This document shows, piece by piece, positions 36,171 to 47,399 of a DNA stretch of 64,000 nt; the first letter of the stretch is position 1; each line of letters opens with the position of its first letter. Location of the stretch: the NCBI GenBank assembly GCA_028554755.1, contig JAPTOF010000005.1:14172001-14236000 (forward strand), written 5' to 3'. The position numbers and the translations under genes were made by a program. The notes below the pieces were generated by a model. The model did no database searches. It worked only from the letters and a program-made list of their open reading frames with translations, and was not told where the DNA came from. Source of the stretch: Cordia subcordata (lineage: Eukaryota; Streptophyta; Magnoliopsida; Boraginales; Cordiaceae).

Positions 36171-36522
36171 TGTGTCTTTCCATTTAGGCTAATCATTTCT
36201 ATGTCGACATTCTTGAACGGACTTTGGTTCATAATCCTCGCTTTCTATCATCAATTCAGTAGCTACTGCATATGAAAATTTTTCATCAATAATAATTTCA
36301 TTTCGGTTCCATATTTTTCCTGTAGAGATATAATTAATTGAAATATCTTCATTTTTAATATTGTCGCTATTTTTCTCACACTCAGGTACCTGATTCTCTA
36401 CTGGTGTTGCCTTTCCAGCAATTTTTGCAACATCTACAAGATCATTAAGAACCTAAAAAATGCCAACTTATTTATTTAGCTCCCTCCTTTTTCGAGGATT
36501 TTTATTTTTGGAACTAATTGGT

Positions 36523-37473
36523 CTACCACGTTTGACATGCCATAGATTCATTTGCTAGAGTATTAGATTGTTCTTTTGAAATATCAATTCTAGCGATAGC
36601 ATTTCGAGCTGGAACATGTGACTTAGTCATTCTCTTTGTATCAATGAATGCATCAGGCAATTGATGAACAATCATTTGTAAATGAATAATTTTCTGAACT
36701 TCTTGTTCAGATAAATTTGTGCGAGGATCAAAATAAGCAATAAATGATACATTCCATGTAATTTCTTGCTTTTTCAGCTTTTGTTTTTCTCCCCCTAATG
36801 CTGAGAATACGGTTTCGTCAAACTGGCAATCAGCAAAACATGTTGTGAAAAGATCTCCAGTTACGAGTTCAAGATATTTAATGATTGATGGAGATTCAAA
36901 ACCAACATATATTCCCAGTCTTCTTTGTGGTCCCATTTTTGTGCGCTGTGGTGGAGCAATTGGAACATATACTGCACAACCAAATATTTTTAAATAGGAT
37001 ATATTTAGTTCTTGACCAGAAACTAATTGTAATGGGGAATATTTATGATGAGCTGTTGGTCTTATTCGAACCAATGCTTCAGCATGCAATATGGCATGTC
37101 CCCAAGTAGAACTAGGCAATTTAGTTCTCATAAATAGTGGTCTAATGATTAATTGTAGACGTTTAATGAAAGATTCTGCTAAACCATTTTGAGTATGCGT
37201 GTGAGTTACATGATGCTCAACTATAATCCCAATTGAGGTACAATAATCATTAAAAGATTGGGATGTAAATTCTCCTGCATTATCAAGACGAATCTTCTTA
37301 TTCGTATAATTCAAAAATTGTGCACGTAGGCCGATTATTTGTGCAAAGAGTCTTGCAAATGCCACATTTTGAGTGGATAATAAGGAGCATGTGACCAACG
37401 TGTGAAGGCATCTATTAATACCATAAATTATCGAAATGATCCACATGCTCGAAAAATACAGGATTTTTAGCAT
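36523..37473 (-). pseudogene. Copia integrase core
   Basis: Contains RLDNAGEFTSQSFNDYC, HHVTHTHTQNGLAES and the downstream copia-specific LKIFGCAVYVPI and MGPQRRLGIYVGFESPSI blocks. The central D (RLDNAGE) and the E of NGLAES are present. The N-terminal HHCC and first D lie across a frame break towards 37586. Confidence 0.9.
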
Positions 37474-37585
37474 TAATTTTAGTTGGGGATGGCCTTAAAA
37501 TCAATTTCCCTTTGGCACAAGCAGCACATGAAAATTCATTTGATGAGAGTACTTTTTGACTCTTTAATGAGTGCCCTTGTGAATT

Positions 37586-38092
37586 TTAAATAATTCGTCT
37601 CATCATTATTGTGCCTGGATGTCCAAGGCGATCATGCCAAGGAGTAAAACTCTTTGGATTAATTATCTTCTGGTTTATCACAGCATGTGATTCCACAGGA
37701 TTTATATAAGTACAAAATAGTCCAGAAGATAATGCTGACAATTTTTCTAATATATGTTTTTTGTCAGATATAAGCAATGTAATATAGAGATATTCTTTAT
37801 TGTCTTCCTTCAAGGTTTCAATATGATAACCATTCTCTCTTATATCTTTAAAACTGAGTGGATTTCTTTGTGATCTACTTGAGTATAAAGCATCGTTTAT
37901 TATTATCTTTGTTTCTTCAGGAAATAAAACACAAGCTCTACCAGAGCATTTAATTAATTTTGCAGAACTAACTATTGTATTGACATTTGCATCAGCTAAT
38001 TTCAGTAGGAAGAAATACTTCTTATTCTTAAGAATAGTATGTGTTTCAGCACTATCATCCAAACATATTTCTCCAACATTGGTATGATGCAA
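37586..38092 (-). pseudogene. Copia protease and integrase zinc-binding region
   Basis: ICLDDSAETHTIL is the aspartic protease active-site segment (D-S-A type in place of D-T/S-G). The region ends with WHDRLGHPGTIMMRR, the H-x-R-L-G-H start of the integrase zinc finger. The downstream frame is broken. Confidence 0.85.
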
Positions 38093-38445
38093 ATCTATAT
38101 TTCTTCATAATAATAATAAAGGAAATAGAAAATATTAGTAAAAATATGACATTCATTTTATAAAAGATAGATATTACATTCAAGCTAAATTTAAGCATTA
38201 AAATGACAGACAATCCGACATAATAGAAACATTCTACTTTTACATAAAGATTAATTCAGATAGATATTTCCATCACCAATCAATTGCTCAATATTTTCAG
38301 TAGCATCTTCAGAGAAGTCAGAGCAATCAAGGTGCGTGTAATTCATTTGAGTATTCTGTTCAACAAGATTTGTCTCCACACCTTTTCCTTTTTCTTTCAA
38401 CGAAACTTGATAAAGATCCACGAGATGTTTGGCAGTACGACATGT

Positions 38446-39306
38446 TTAATGCCAATGCCCTTTCATGCCACATCTATAGTAAGTACTTTCAGTATGTTGG
38501 AAATATTTATTTTGTGGATGATTTCCTTTGTCGTGGTTTTCTTGTCTTTTGAAATTTGGTCTATTTGACTTTTGAAAATTATAACCGTTATCATGTCTAT
38601 AACCACGGCCAAGACCACGACCACGACCATGTCCATGACCATAATTATTTGATGATGCAGCATTCATCTCAGGAGATACAATTTCATTCATTTTAGGGAA
38701 TGGTTCTGAGCCAGTTGGTCGTGTTTGATGGTTTTTCATCAAGAGCTCATTATTTTGCTCAGCAACAAGAAGACATGAGATTAGTTCAGAATATTTTTTG
38801 AAACCATGCTCTCTATATTGTTGTTGTAAGAGTATATTAAATGCATGGAAACTAGAGAATGTCTTCTCTAACATGTCTTCATCAGTGATCTTTTCTCCGC
38901 ATAATTTCAATTGTGATGTAATTCTAAATATAGCGGAGTTATACTCGCTTACAGTTTTAAAATCTTGCAATCATAGGTGAATCCACTTGCAGCGAACTTT
39001 AGGAAGGATCACTGTTTTATGATGATCAAATCTTTCCTTCAAATTTTGCCAAAGGATTTGTGGATTCTTTATTGTAAGATATTCAGCTTTAAGCCCTTCA
39101 TGGAAATGATGTCGAAGGAATGTCAATGCTTTAACGCGATCCTGTAAAGATGCGTTATTTCCTTCTTTAATTGTTTCTCCAAGATCCTTGGCATTGAGAT
39201 GTATTTCTGCATCTAGGATCCATGATAAATAATTGTTTCCAGAAATATCAAGGGCCACAAATTCAAGTTTCGTGAGATTTGACATTATAAATCTAGCATA
39301 TTTCAA
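38446..39306 (-). pseudogene. Copia gag with zinc knuckle, one in-frame stop
   Basis: Starts MSNLTKLEFVALDISGNNYL. Capsid-like helices follow, then a G/R/H-rich linker and a YYRCGMKGHW half-knuckle (C-x2-C-x4-H-x4-C type, first Cys replaced by Tyr). A single TGA at 38971-38973 divides the otherwise continuous frame. Confidence 0.88.
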
Positions 39307-39879
39307 AAATAAATTAGTAAGTGAAATAATACTATATTTACTTGATGTAACGTGTAAATCAATAAATATAAGCGTGTAGGAATAAATTACAAATATGGCA
39401 TATGAAACTTATAAGCATGACATAATATAATATAAGATGTCAAGTTGAAATAACTTGTTGTATAATTATTATAGTTAATCGTTATAAAACTATATTAGGT
39501 TTATGTCCTTAGGAGTCATTATTTTTAATTAAGTCATCATAATCACATATCCAAAAGTCAAGGTGATCATGTCCTTAAAGTCACGGTAATTAGGTCTTCC
39601 AAAAAAAATTTACGGTATTTGTAGTTATTTTATTTTATCATTATTATTTTAAGGATGAAATATTACAATAATCTATTTTAAAAGAAATAATATAACATAA
39701 ATTTTATTTCTAGAATAAACGCAATGTAAAATAAATAGGATAGTTAAAAAAACTTTATGCTATAGATATGATGTAATGCCAAAAATAAAATAAGAGCCGT
39801 TACCGAAATTTTTGTAGGATCGTGCACCTTTTTAATAATTTGCATAACTCCTCGTCGGCAGAGATTCGTGCTGATAACG

Positions 39880-40274
39880 TGTTATAAAATAATTTAAATA
39901 TAATATGGTGTAAAATAACTTGAATAATAAAATCTCTTTCTCATACAATATAATATCACTTCTTCTTTCTCTCTAATTCTCTCTACTACTACTCCTTCTC
40001 TACTTCTTGTATATCTTCTAATACTCATACCAAGCCATGCTATTTATGGAAAAAATTTGGAAACAAATCAATAAATGATCATTAAATGCAAAATGACTAA
40101 AGTGTTGAATTTTTCTTCATCATCATGTGATGCATCTTTGGCTTGAAAATTTTCAACAAAATTTTCCTTTCCCAATATGATAGCTTCCCTTTATTCAAAA
40201 TTGGTATGCTACCCACTTAATGCATTGAAAATTGGCTTTCAATCTTGATTCTTGAATATCCATAATTCACAACA
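39880..40274 (-). repeat. 5' LTR of right copia element
   Basis: 395 bp, starts TGTTATAAAATAA and ends TTCACAACA, followed by the TTACA target duplication. The minus-strand PBS-like sequence lies directly inside at 39879-39866. Confidence 0.95.
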
Positions 40275-40279
40275 TTACA

Positions 40280-41660
40280 AATCATTCTATCATACCAAAC
40301 ATAACCTTAGTTCAATTCTTATTATTGTCTCATTTTTTGTTTCTCTATTGACCTTCCTTCTTCTTTTCGCTTCATCTAATCCTTAATTTCACCTCTTATC
40401 CATGCACACGCGCATATTCTCTCTTTTAGACTTGAAAGTGTATTTTCTAGTTTTATAAAAAGAAGAAAATATTTGAAAGCCATTAACAAATTAATGCAAT
40501 TTTTAGTGTTATAGTAGAAAAAAATATTTTTCAATTATAGTAGAGCAAATACATTTATAATTATTTTTCTCTTTTTTTTTGTAGAAAAAAAGATTTCTAT
40601 CCTCAAATAACTACTCAAAACTAAAGATAAAATAATTACTTAAAACCATAATTACTTTAATTAACTTTTTTATTAGCCAAACCAAACACCCACATAGTTC
40701 CCCTGCATTAAAGTCGCTAACAATATGATAGTGATTCATGTATTAGCATACGGAAGAGAATAATAGATCAAACACAAAAAGTCCAAATTGATTTTTGCGA
40801 TCTAAAAGTTTGTTTTTGAAAAAATATAGTGTTTAATTTTCCACATTAAAACTTAGTTTAAATCCAAAGTCAATCAAGTTTTGGGTAAACGAAGAAGTTA
40901 AAAATTTTCACTTCTCCCTTTACAGTTTGTGGAAAGAAGTTATTAAAAAAAAAAAGACAAATGTATCCTTATTATTTTTATTATTAATGTTTATTGAATT
41001 ATAATTATAATTAAAAAGTAAATTAGAGAATATAATATAACAATTAAGAAATAAAAAAATAAGCTCATAATTTTAAATTTAATAAACATAAAATAAAAAC
41101 TAATGAAATAAAAATAAATAAACTAAATTAGTAATAAATAAATTAACTATCTAACAATTTTTATTTTTAATGAAGAAGCATTCCGACAAAATAAGTCTTG
41201 AGGAAGTCATGAGACTAATGTGGCCTCAATATTATAAGCTTGCCTTTTCATTTACCAAACTGGTAAGAGAAGGTAAACAAACCCCTGCCCCTGTCATAAT
41301 TTCCAGGAAGCAAATATACTGCTAAAATGAATGAACAATAAAGAGAATGTATGAACATTGATATATAAATACTAAACACTACGAGATAGTTGAATAGTGG
41401 GTAACTAATTTTATTGCTAAAAAAGTCATGATGCTGTATAATTTGCCTGCACAGACTTGCTATATGCATGAAGAACTGCAATTCAAGGCTAGTATGTACA
41501 CAAGCACATAACCTATGACAGCAATCTCATGCAAACTTGCTGAGGCATATAGACGATCCACAAGAATGGACAGAGGTGTTGACATCGATTGCTTCGACAG
41601 ATAGGCTAATGGTTCAGTTCCTCAATTCACTAAGGTCAACGGGCAGGGTCGTGGAGTAGA
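40280..41660. other. AT-rich interval, no gene seen
   Basis: AT-rich non-coding DNA between the copia insertion and the next gene. A stretch near 40770-40960 has oligo-A/T blocks like the family A MITEs but no clear terminal repeats. Confidence 0.5.
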
Positions 41661-41668
41661 ACTCTCAC

Positions 41669-42956
41669 TCAGTCAAGAAACATTGCTACCTTGTCCTTTA
41701 AACTACTTTTCTTCTTTGTCAGTGGGGCTGCTTCCTCCCCAGGTTCAACACCGTGCTTTTGTTTCTGAGCTTCACAAGCAAAACTAAGGTCCCGAGCAAT
41801 TACATTGAACTTCTCTTCATTTTCTGGTTTTCTCAGTAAAGGACCCAAAAACAAATCTAACATGTCCTTCGTGGGATCCCCAGTCATGGTGGGCTTCACG
41901 ATAGTCTCTTCATTTGTCATATTCTCATTCAAAAGATATTGAGAATCCACTGCTTTCTGCGATAATATCTCATCATATTTGCCAGCACTTGATACAGCAA
42001 CACTTTGGACTTCTCTTTCAGCAATATGTTCGTCTTTTGACGTGTTTCCTTTCGCACGGGTATCTTCTTCAACATACTGCAAAGAAACAACCAAAAAACA
42101 AGAGTTTGTCTATCCTCTCTCCACTTTATCTATCCTTGTAAATTTAATATCCAACCCAATGTAGCACCTTGTTTCTCCTCTCTGCAACCTCACACTGCAC
42201 CTCCTCACACGATAAAGGAATTTCCACAAAGCAAGTCTTAAGCATTTCAGTAAAGTAGTAAATTACCTCTTCTGCAATGCTGGTTAAGTCTTCAACAGTT
42301 AAATCACCTTCCAGTGATAATGGCCTTTGCGTAGCTTCCTTATCTTCACTGACATACTGCATAACAGAACAAAATATGATCCTTTCTCCAGTCTACTTAT
42401 CTTGAGTTCTAATAAAGCAATTTCACATACATTAGAAGAACTATATCCAAATCAACTTTATAGGCGAATGAATTACCTCTTCAGCGATGCTCATCAAATC
42501 TTTGATTGTTAAATCATCATCTGTCTCCTTATAAGAACCTTCATCCTCATCATTATCACTATCAATGCGAGTACGGTTTGCATTACGTACACTTCTTTTT
42601 CTCCCACCACGCTTCCTCTTTAACCTAGGAATTTCGTCATTATTACCATCAACAACATCATAATCATTGTGTTTTCTCCTTCTCTTTCTTTCCTCACATC
42701 TAACCAATAACTTTGACGATGACGACTCCTCTGCCTCCTCTTCATCACCACCCAACTCTCTTTTGCTAATCTTTTCACTAGCTTTTGTCCTCCGGTTACG
42801 TGCCTTGGTCAAATTTCCGTTATCAATTTCTTCTTCTTTGCTCTCATTATTATTATTGTTTAGATCTTGTGTCTGGGGTGGTTTATGACCTACAAGCATC
42901 CATGACGGTAACCTCCTTCCACTGCTATTACCATTACAAGAGACTTTATCCTCCAT
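41669..42956 (-). CDS. Nuclear-looking protein of unknown function, three exons
   Basis: Exons 42956-42477, 42356-42267 and 42076-41669 join in phase 0 to give 325 residues ending in TGA. I do not recognise a named domain. The N-terminal exon is acidic/basic low complexity with clusters ERKRRRKH and KRKRGGRKRS that look like nuclear localisation signals. The end of exon 1 and all of exon 2 carry a repeated unit: DLTIKDLMSIAEE then YV, and DLTVEDLTSIAEE then YV. Exon 3 ends with GDPTKDMLDLFLGPLLRKP and a basic tail KKKSSLKDKVAMFLD, which looks conserved in kind. Intron 2 has an open reading stretch after exon 2, so an alternative longer form is possible. Splice sites fit GT-AG well (both donors GAAGAG/GTAATT). 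Confidence 0.78.
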
Positions 42957-43139
42957 TCAAATGTTATTGTTGAATCAATCAACACTGTGTCAGAGATAAA
43001 AAGACCTACAAAAGGGAAAACAGGGAAAAAGAAAAAAGCAGAAATCAATAATTGAGATTTCAATTAACAATTGAACAAAAAAAATAAAAATTGAACATTC
43101 AAAATATGGCTTTCAAGTTAGTGGCATGCATGAGTACCT

Positions 43140-43870
43140 TTGTGCATTTGTTGGGGCTTTAAATGTAGGAAAAATAGAGCACAACACAGAGATTTCTCAA
43201 TTTTGTTTCTCTTTTTTCTCTTTTTCTGTAGCAAGAAATGGTCAAATTGCAGTTCCTATTTACATTTGGAGATTTTTAATTTTAGAAGTGAAATCTATAT
43301 ATAAGTTTGCCTTTTTAATTTATGCTACGTGTCATCATGCCATGCCTTTTTCCATCCAAAAAGACTTTATTCCAGATTGCCATCTCCTTTTATTCATACA
43401 AAATCTATATCAAACTTACAGGGAATAATTTTCTTTCTAAATTATAAGTATAGCATTTTTAAAGTATGACACATGTTACTGTTTTATGAGGTCAATGTCA
43501 TCATAAATTTTTTTACCATAAGTTTTAATCAAAATCTGCCCCTTAAAAATTGTATGGCATTGACGAAGATGATCATATTAATCCTTTATTTTCTTCTTTA
43601 CTAACACTAGAGTACAACCGTGCGATGCACAAAATAAATGGGTACTTTTAATGTCTTTAATTATTGTTGATGACTGATATTTACAGCATATGCAACAATA
43701 ATAACAGTGCCTCAAGTAGACACAAACAATCTTGCATTCAGCTCAGATGGAGGAACAACTCATGCAAGGTCAACAATCATATCCTTTGCACCTATGCCTA
43801 ATCTTAACTCTGTCATGTGAGGGGTACTTCAAGTATGTCCATTCAAGAGTAGGGGTAGTTCCTAATCACA
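43140..43870. other. Interval right of the unknown gene, no gene seen
   Basis: Presumed promoter of the minus-strand three-exon gene on its left edge. No coding sequence or repeat was recognised. Confidence 0.45.
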
Positions 43871-43879
43871 ATAAAGAGT

Positions 43880-45150
43880 AACTAAAGCTCAAGACCCAAT
43901 GAATCATTTTGGTACACTATACAGTTTATCATTATTGAAAAGTGAAAATACTTTGCAGTAAACACATAAAGAAAGAATAAGGTTTACTTAAAAGCTTCAA
44001 CTGCAAAAACAATAGTTTGGGAAACTCTAATATATGTTGGAAAGGATAGGGAGCATTTGGGTTTAGAAGCATCAACAAAAATGATGGATACATTTGAACC
44101 CTGCAAAGAGAAGCTAAATGTTGGAAAGGATAGGAAGCATTTGCAGAGTTTCAACAAGTTGTTCAAAACAACAAATGATTCTGCAAACTTCTTGTTCTGA
44201 GTGCTAAATATTTGTACTGGGAACCAAAGATGCAGTCTTTTTCAGTCTTTAAGCAGTTTTCTGTTCTCTATACCACCAAAGAGGCCCATAATGTTTTAAT
44301 GCTGAAATTAGATTGCATTTCTTAACACCGAAAACTTTGTTTTAGGCATCTACTTTTTGTCTATGTTGCGTCTCACATATTTAGAATCTTATGCAGTTAT
44401 AATAATAATAATAATAATAACCAAAATGCCATCTTTTCTAAACTAATTAGTTAAAACACCACAAATTGAACTTGAGGCGCCAATTTAGAGGGTCCCGCAT
44501 CTACGTGACAGATTTTTAGCAATTGGAATTTTAAAAATTCGAACTTGTCCTTTTTCTTTCTTTAATTTTTTGCAAGTTTGAGTTCGGAATCACATTTTTG
44601 GCATTTAACTCATTAGTTTAAACAACATAGCACTTTAAATCGGGCATTTAACTCTTTTTCTCTTATCAGTTAACATAATAAAAACATATCGAAATAAGAA
44701 GACTACGTAAAATGAGGGGAAAAAGTACAGAGAAAACCCTGTAATTATGAACTCTCATCCCCATCGGAGACATCAAAATCTGGTGTACAACCATTTAAAC
44801 AAAAAGTACAACAACTCCCTACTACTACCTTAATTACTATAATTTTCAATCATTCGATTATTTTCAGGATTCGAACTAAACAAGCCACCCGCTCGGAAGG
44901 AGGCAAGTTAAAAGTTTGGGCGTAAAATTAAAACAAATAAATGGTTTTAAAAAAAAAAAGGAAAAGAAAAGGGGGAAAAATACGTTACGTTTTGGGTGTA
45001 AGCGGGATTGAGAAGAGTAGGGCGGCTGCAGTTGCTGCTTCTGCTGCTGTTGACCGTACGCTTTACTTCCTCGAGAAGATTAATACATAATTTTCGATTT
45101 TTAACAAATTTTTATTGCATATAAGCATTCAAAAGAACCTGCACACAGAC
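43880..45150 (-). pseudogene. Rearranged partial duplicate of the RSA1 5' region
   Basis: Three blocks match the RSA1 gene. 43880-44303 matches intron 2 sequence at about 29328-29790 in the same orientation. 44323-44400 matches 29971-30052 in inverted orientation. 44745-45150 matches 31725-32125 (intron 1 start, exon 1, 5' UTR) in the same orientation. The exon 1 copy (45088-44989) keeps the ATG, the CAG repeat coding stretch and the donor, but its third codon is TAA, so it cannot start the protein. Exon 2 and the rest are absent. This is a dead fragment. Confidence 0.87.
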
Positions 45151-45211
45151 CAATAATTTCAGTTAGAGAGGGATTTCTATCTTATTACATATTACACACG
45201 TATGTACAATG

Positions 45212-45310
45212 TCACGCCCTGGTCCAGACCCGCCCGCGAGCGAGGTCCAAAACCTAGGCCTACGAGTAATATTCGCGTGATAAGCATAATTAATAATTAG
45301 TTAGACTCAA
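45212..45310. other. GC-rich island, possible LTR remnant
   Basis: CACGCCCTGGTCCAGACCCG and following bases are far richer in GC than the surroundings and resemble ends of plant retrotransposon LTRs. No partner was found. Confidence 0.3.
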
Positions 45311-46089
45311 ATTATTTAACCGCGACAACACAAATCTCACAAACAAAAGTGACACAAGAGGAGAAGAAGCCAATGAATGTATAATCGATGATTCTATTCT
45401 TTTATTTTTTATAGAACAGTGCTTAATTTTCGCAAATGACATTTTAATAAAATCAAAAAAGGAAAAAAAATTGTTTAGCTAGAAGTTAAATTTATTTTTT
45501 TAAGTATTTATAGAATGACCATCTCACCTTTCTTTTTTTCTTTAATTTTATTTCCCTTATTCGTAGACAAACATATATTTACTAGTATTCTTAAAATTCA
45601 GACATAAACATACTAGTATCTCATAACATGTGAATCACACAAATTAAATATTTTTTGTTAATCGAAAAGTATATAATTCCAAAATTTTACTTCCAACAAA
45701 AAATATAACATTAATTAGGAGCTTTTTTCTGCACAAGGTTTTGTACTCACGACTATTACACTATAATTGATCCGTGCACTTGCGGATAAAACTTGGATTT
45801 GGCATTTATCTATATTAGTATGCCAAGTTTCGATCACCCATGATTATATATTGACACGACTTGGATTTGTTTATTTCAATCATGATTATTTTAAAAGAGG
45901 GGGGGGGGGTGGGGAAGAAAAGAGAGCCTGGGAAAACTGCCTGTAACAATACCATAGTAAACTACTATTTTGCCAGTTTGTCTTTCGAAACTTATATTAT
46001 GTATATAAAACATAACAGAAGAAAAATATTATGGGCAATTATTCTTTTAGAGAAAAGCAATCTATGAAAATCTAAAAGAAGATTATTAA

Positions 46090-46530
46090 TGTTCGAGTTT
46101 TGAAAACTCTAAAATAATCAAAAGGTATTAAGTGTTTTGAACAGTTTGATTTTTCTTTTCATAAGTGAAATCAACGAATCAATGGGGCCACATAATTTTT
46201 TATTTGTTTTGCTTCAAGAGGTAAGACTTGATCCTTTTTTATGTTATCAAGTTTGTTCCTCCATTTTGGTAGAGTCTTGCATGAGATTTATAATTTTCAT
46301 TTTTTTGGGAGAGGTGGAGAAAAAATGATTATAATGTCATTTTTTTAAAGTAATGAGAATGCTACAAAAAGCATGTTCGAATTTTCACAATTCGAATATT
46401 ATTAGTGTTCGAGTTTTGGAAACTCGAAAATCAGCCTTGCTTTTCCTATCTTGGAGCTTATAAACCCAGATTTTCAAGTTTTGAAATCTTGAAGGTTATT
46501 AATGTTCGAATTTTGAAAATTCGAAGATGT
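46090..46530. repeat. Dispersed short hairpin units (TTCGAGTTTTGAAAACTCGAA type)
   Basis: Units TTATTAATGTTCGAGTTTTG (46085-46110), ATTATTAGTGTTCGAGTTTT (46397-46425) and TTATTAATGTTCGAATTTTG (46497-46523) each end in the complementary AAAACTC or AAAATTCGAA, forming 8-10 bp stems. Related palindromes are at 46378-46394 and near 770. Confidence 0.65.
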
Positions 46531-47249
46531 TTTTTTGTGACATTTTCCCCATTAATTTAAAAAAAACGATATTTTGATTATTTTTTTCAAAAATAAGACA
46601 TTTAACTCATTCCCCTGAATCAAAAAAGTGATACTCATATGAGCCAACACTCTTGAAACAACCATTATTTGTACAAATACAATCTCACATTGGCACTATA
46701 ACTATAATCAATTAATTAAAGCTGAAGAGACTAATGCTCTATTTTTTATAGTTTTATTTTAAGATATTTATCCTATTGAAATGAATAAGACATGTTATCG
46801 TGGATGCTTCAAAAATTTTAAAACAAATCATATTTTTTATCTTATAAGAAATAAGCAATCCATTTTATCTTATTTTTTTTAACTATAGAATACATGGCGC
46901 GTGTGATAAGATATCTTTTAACAGAATAAGTATCTTAGAATAAGATCATTCTAAACACACTATAAACACACAACATGTCCTACAAATATGGCAATGCAAT
47001 TATAGATTTCTACCATGAATTTCACTTTTGAGTGTTTTTGCTTTTGGTCGAATCAACCACAAATTTTAAGTGTCACACAAAGTAATAGATAAGTCTAAGT
47101 GTTTTTCATTCTGGTTAAACCTTCCACTCCTATTGGATTAAATCCAATACTTGACGCTTGGGGAAAAATAATATCAACAACTCAAACTATCACTTAATCC
47201 TCGTAGATAAGTCTAAGTTGACAGAGTGGCTCCTTAGAGAAGTTGCTAC

Positions 47250-47399
47250 ATAGTCATCTAAGTAAAGGGTTGATGCAATGAGAGTGACGAGGACAATCTA
47301 TAGTCATCTAAGTAGAGGGTTGATGCAATGAGAGTGACGAGGACAATCTATAGTCATCTAAGTAGAGGGTTGATGCAATGAGAGTGACAAGGACAATCC
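47250..47399. repeat. Three-unit 50-bp tandem repeat
   Basis: Three nearly identical units containing GAGGGTTGATGCAATGAGAG and GGACAATCT. The first differs at one base (AAAGGG for AGAGGG) and the third diverges at its end. No intervening unique spacers. Confidence 0.95.

Larger units (their letters stand above)
33998..40274 (-). mobile_element. Ty1/copia LTR retrotransposon with 5-bp TSD (right element)
   Basis: A 6277-bp element with LTRs at 33998-34397 and 39880-40274, each TG...CA, flanked by perfect TTACA target duplications (33993-33997 and 40275-40279). On the minus strand the order is 5' LTR, PBS-like CGTTATCAGCACGA, gag with zinc knuckle, protease, integrase, RT, RNase H, and polypurine tract AAGGGGGAG at the 3' LTR edge (34398-34406). 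Coding parts are interrupted by at least one in-frame stop in gag and breaks between protease, integrase and RT, so this copy is not autonomous. LTRs are still closely similar (a few indels and scattered substitutions), making it much younger than the left element. Confidence 0.96.

Noticed and set aside
33998..40274. A functional, autonomous retrotransposon
   Set aside because: gag has an in-frame stop and pol is split by frameshifts, despite good LTRs.
47250..47399. CRISPR-like array
   Set aside because: Units are contiguous with no unique spacers, and the genome is a plant.
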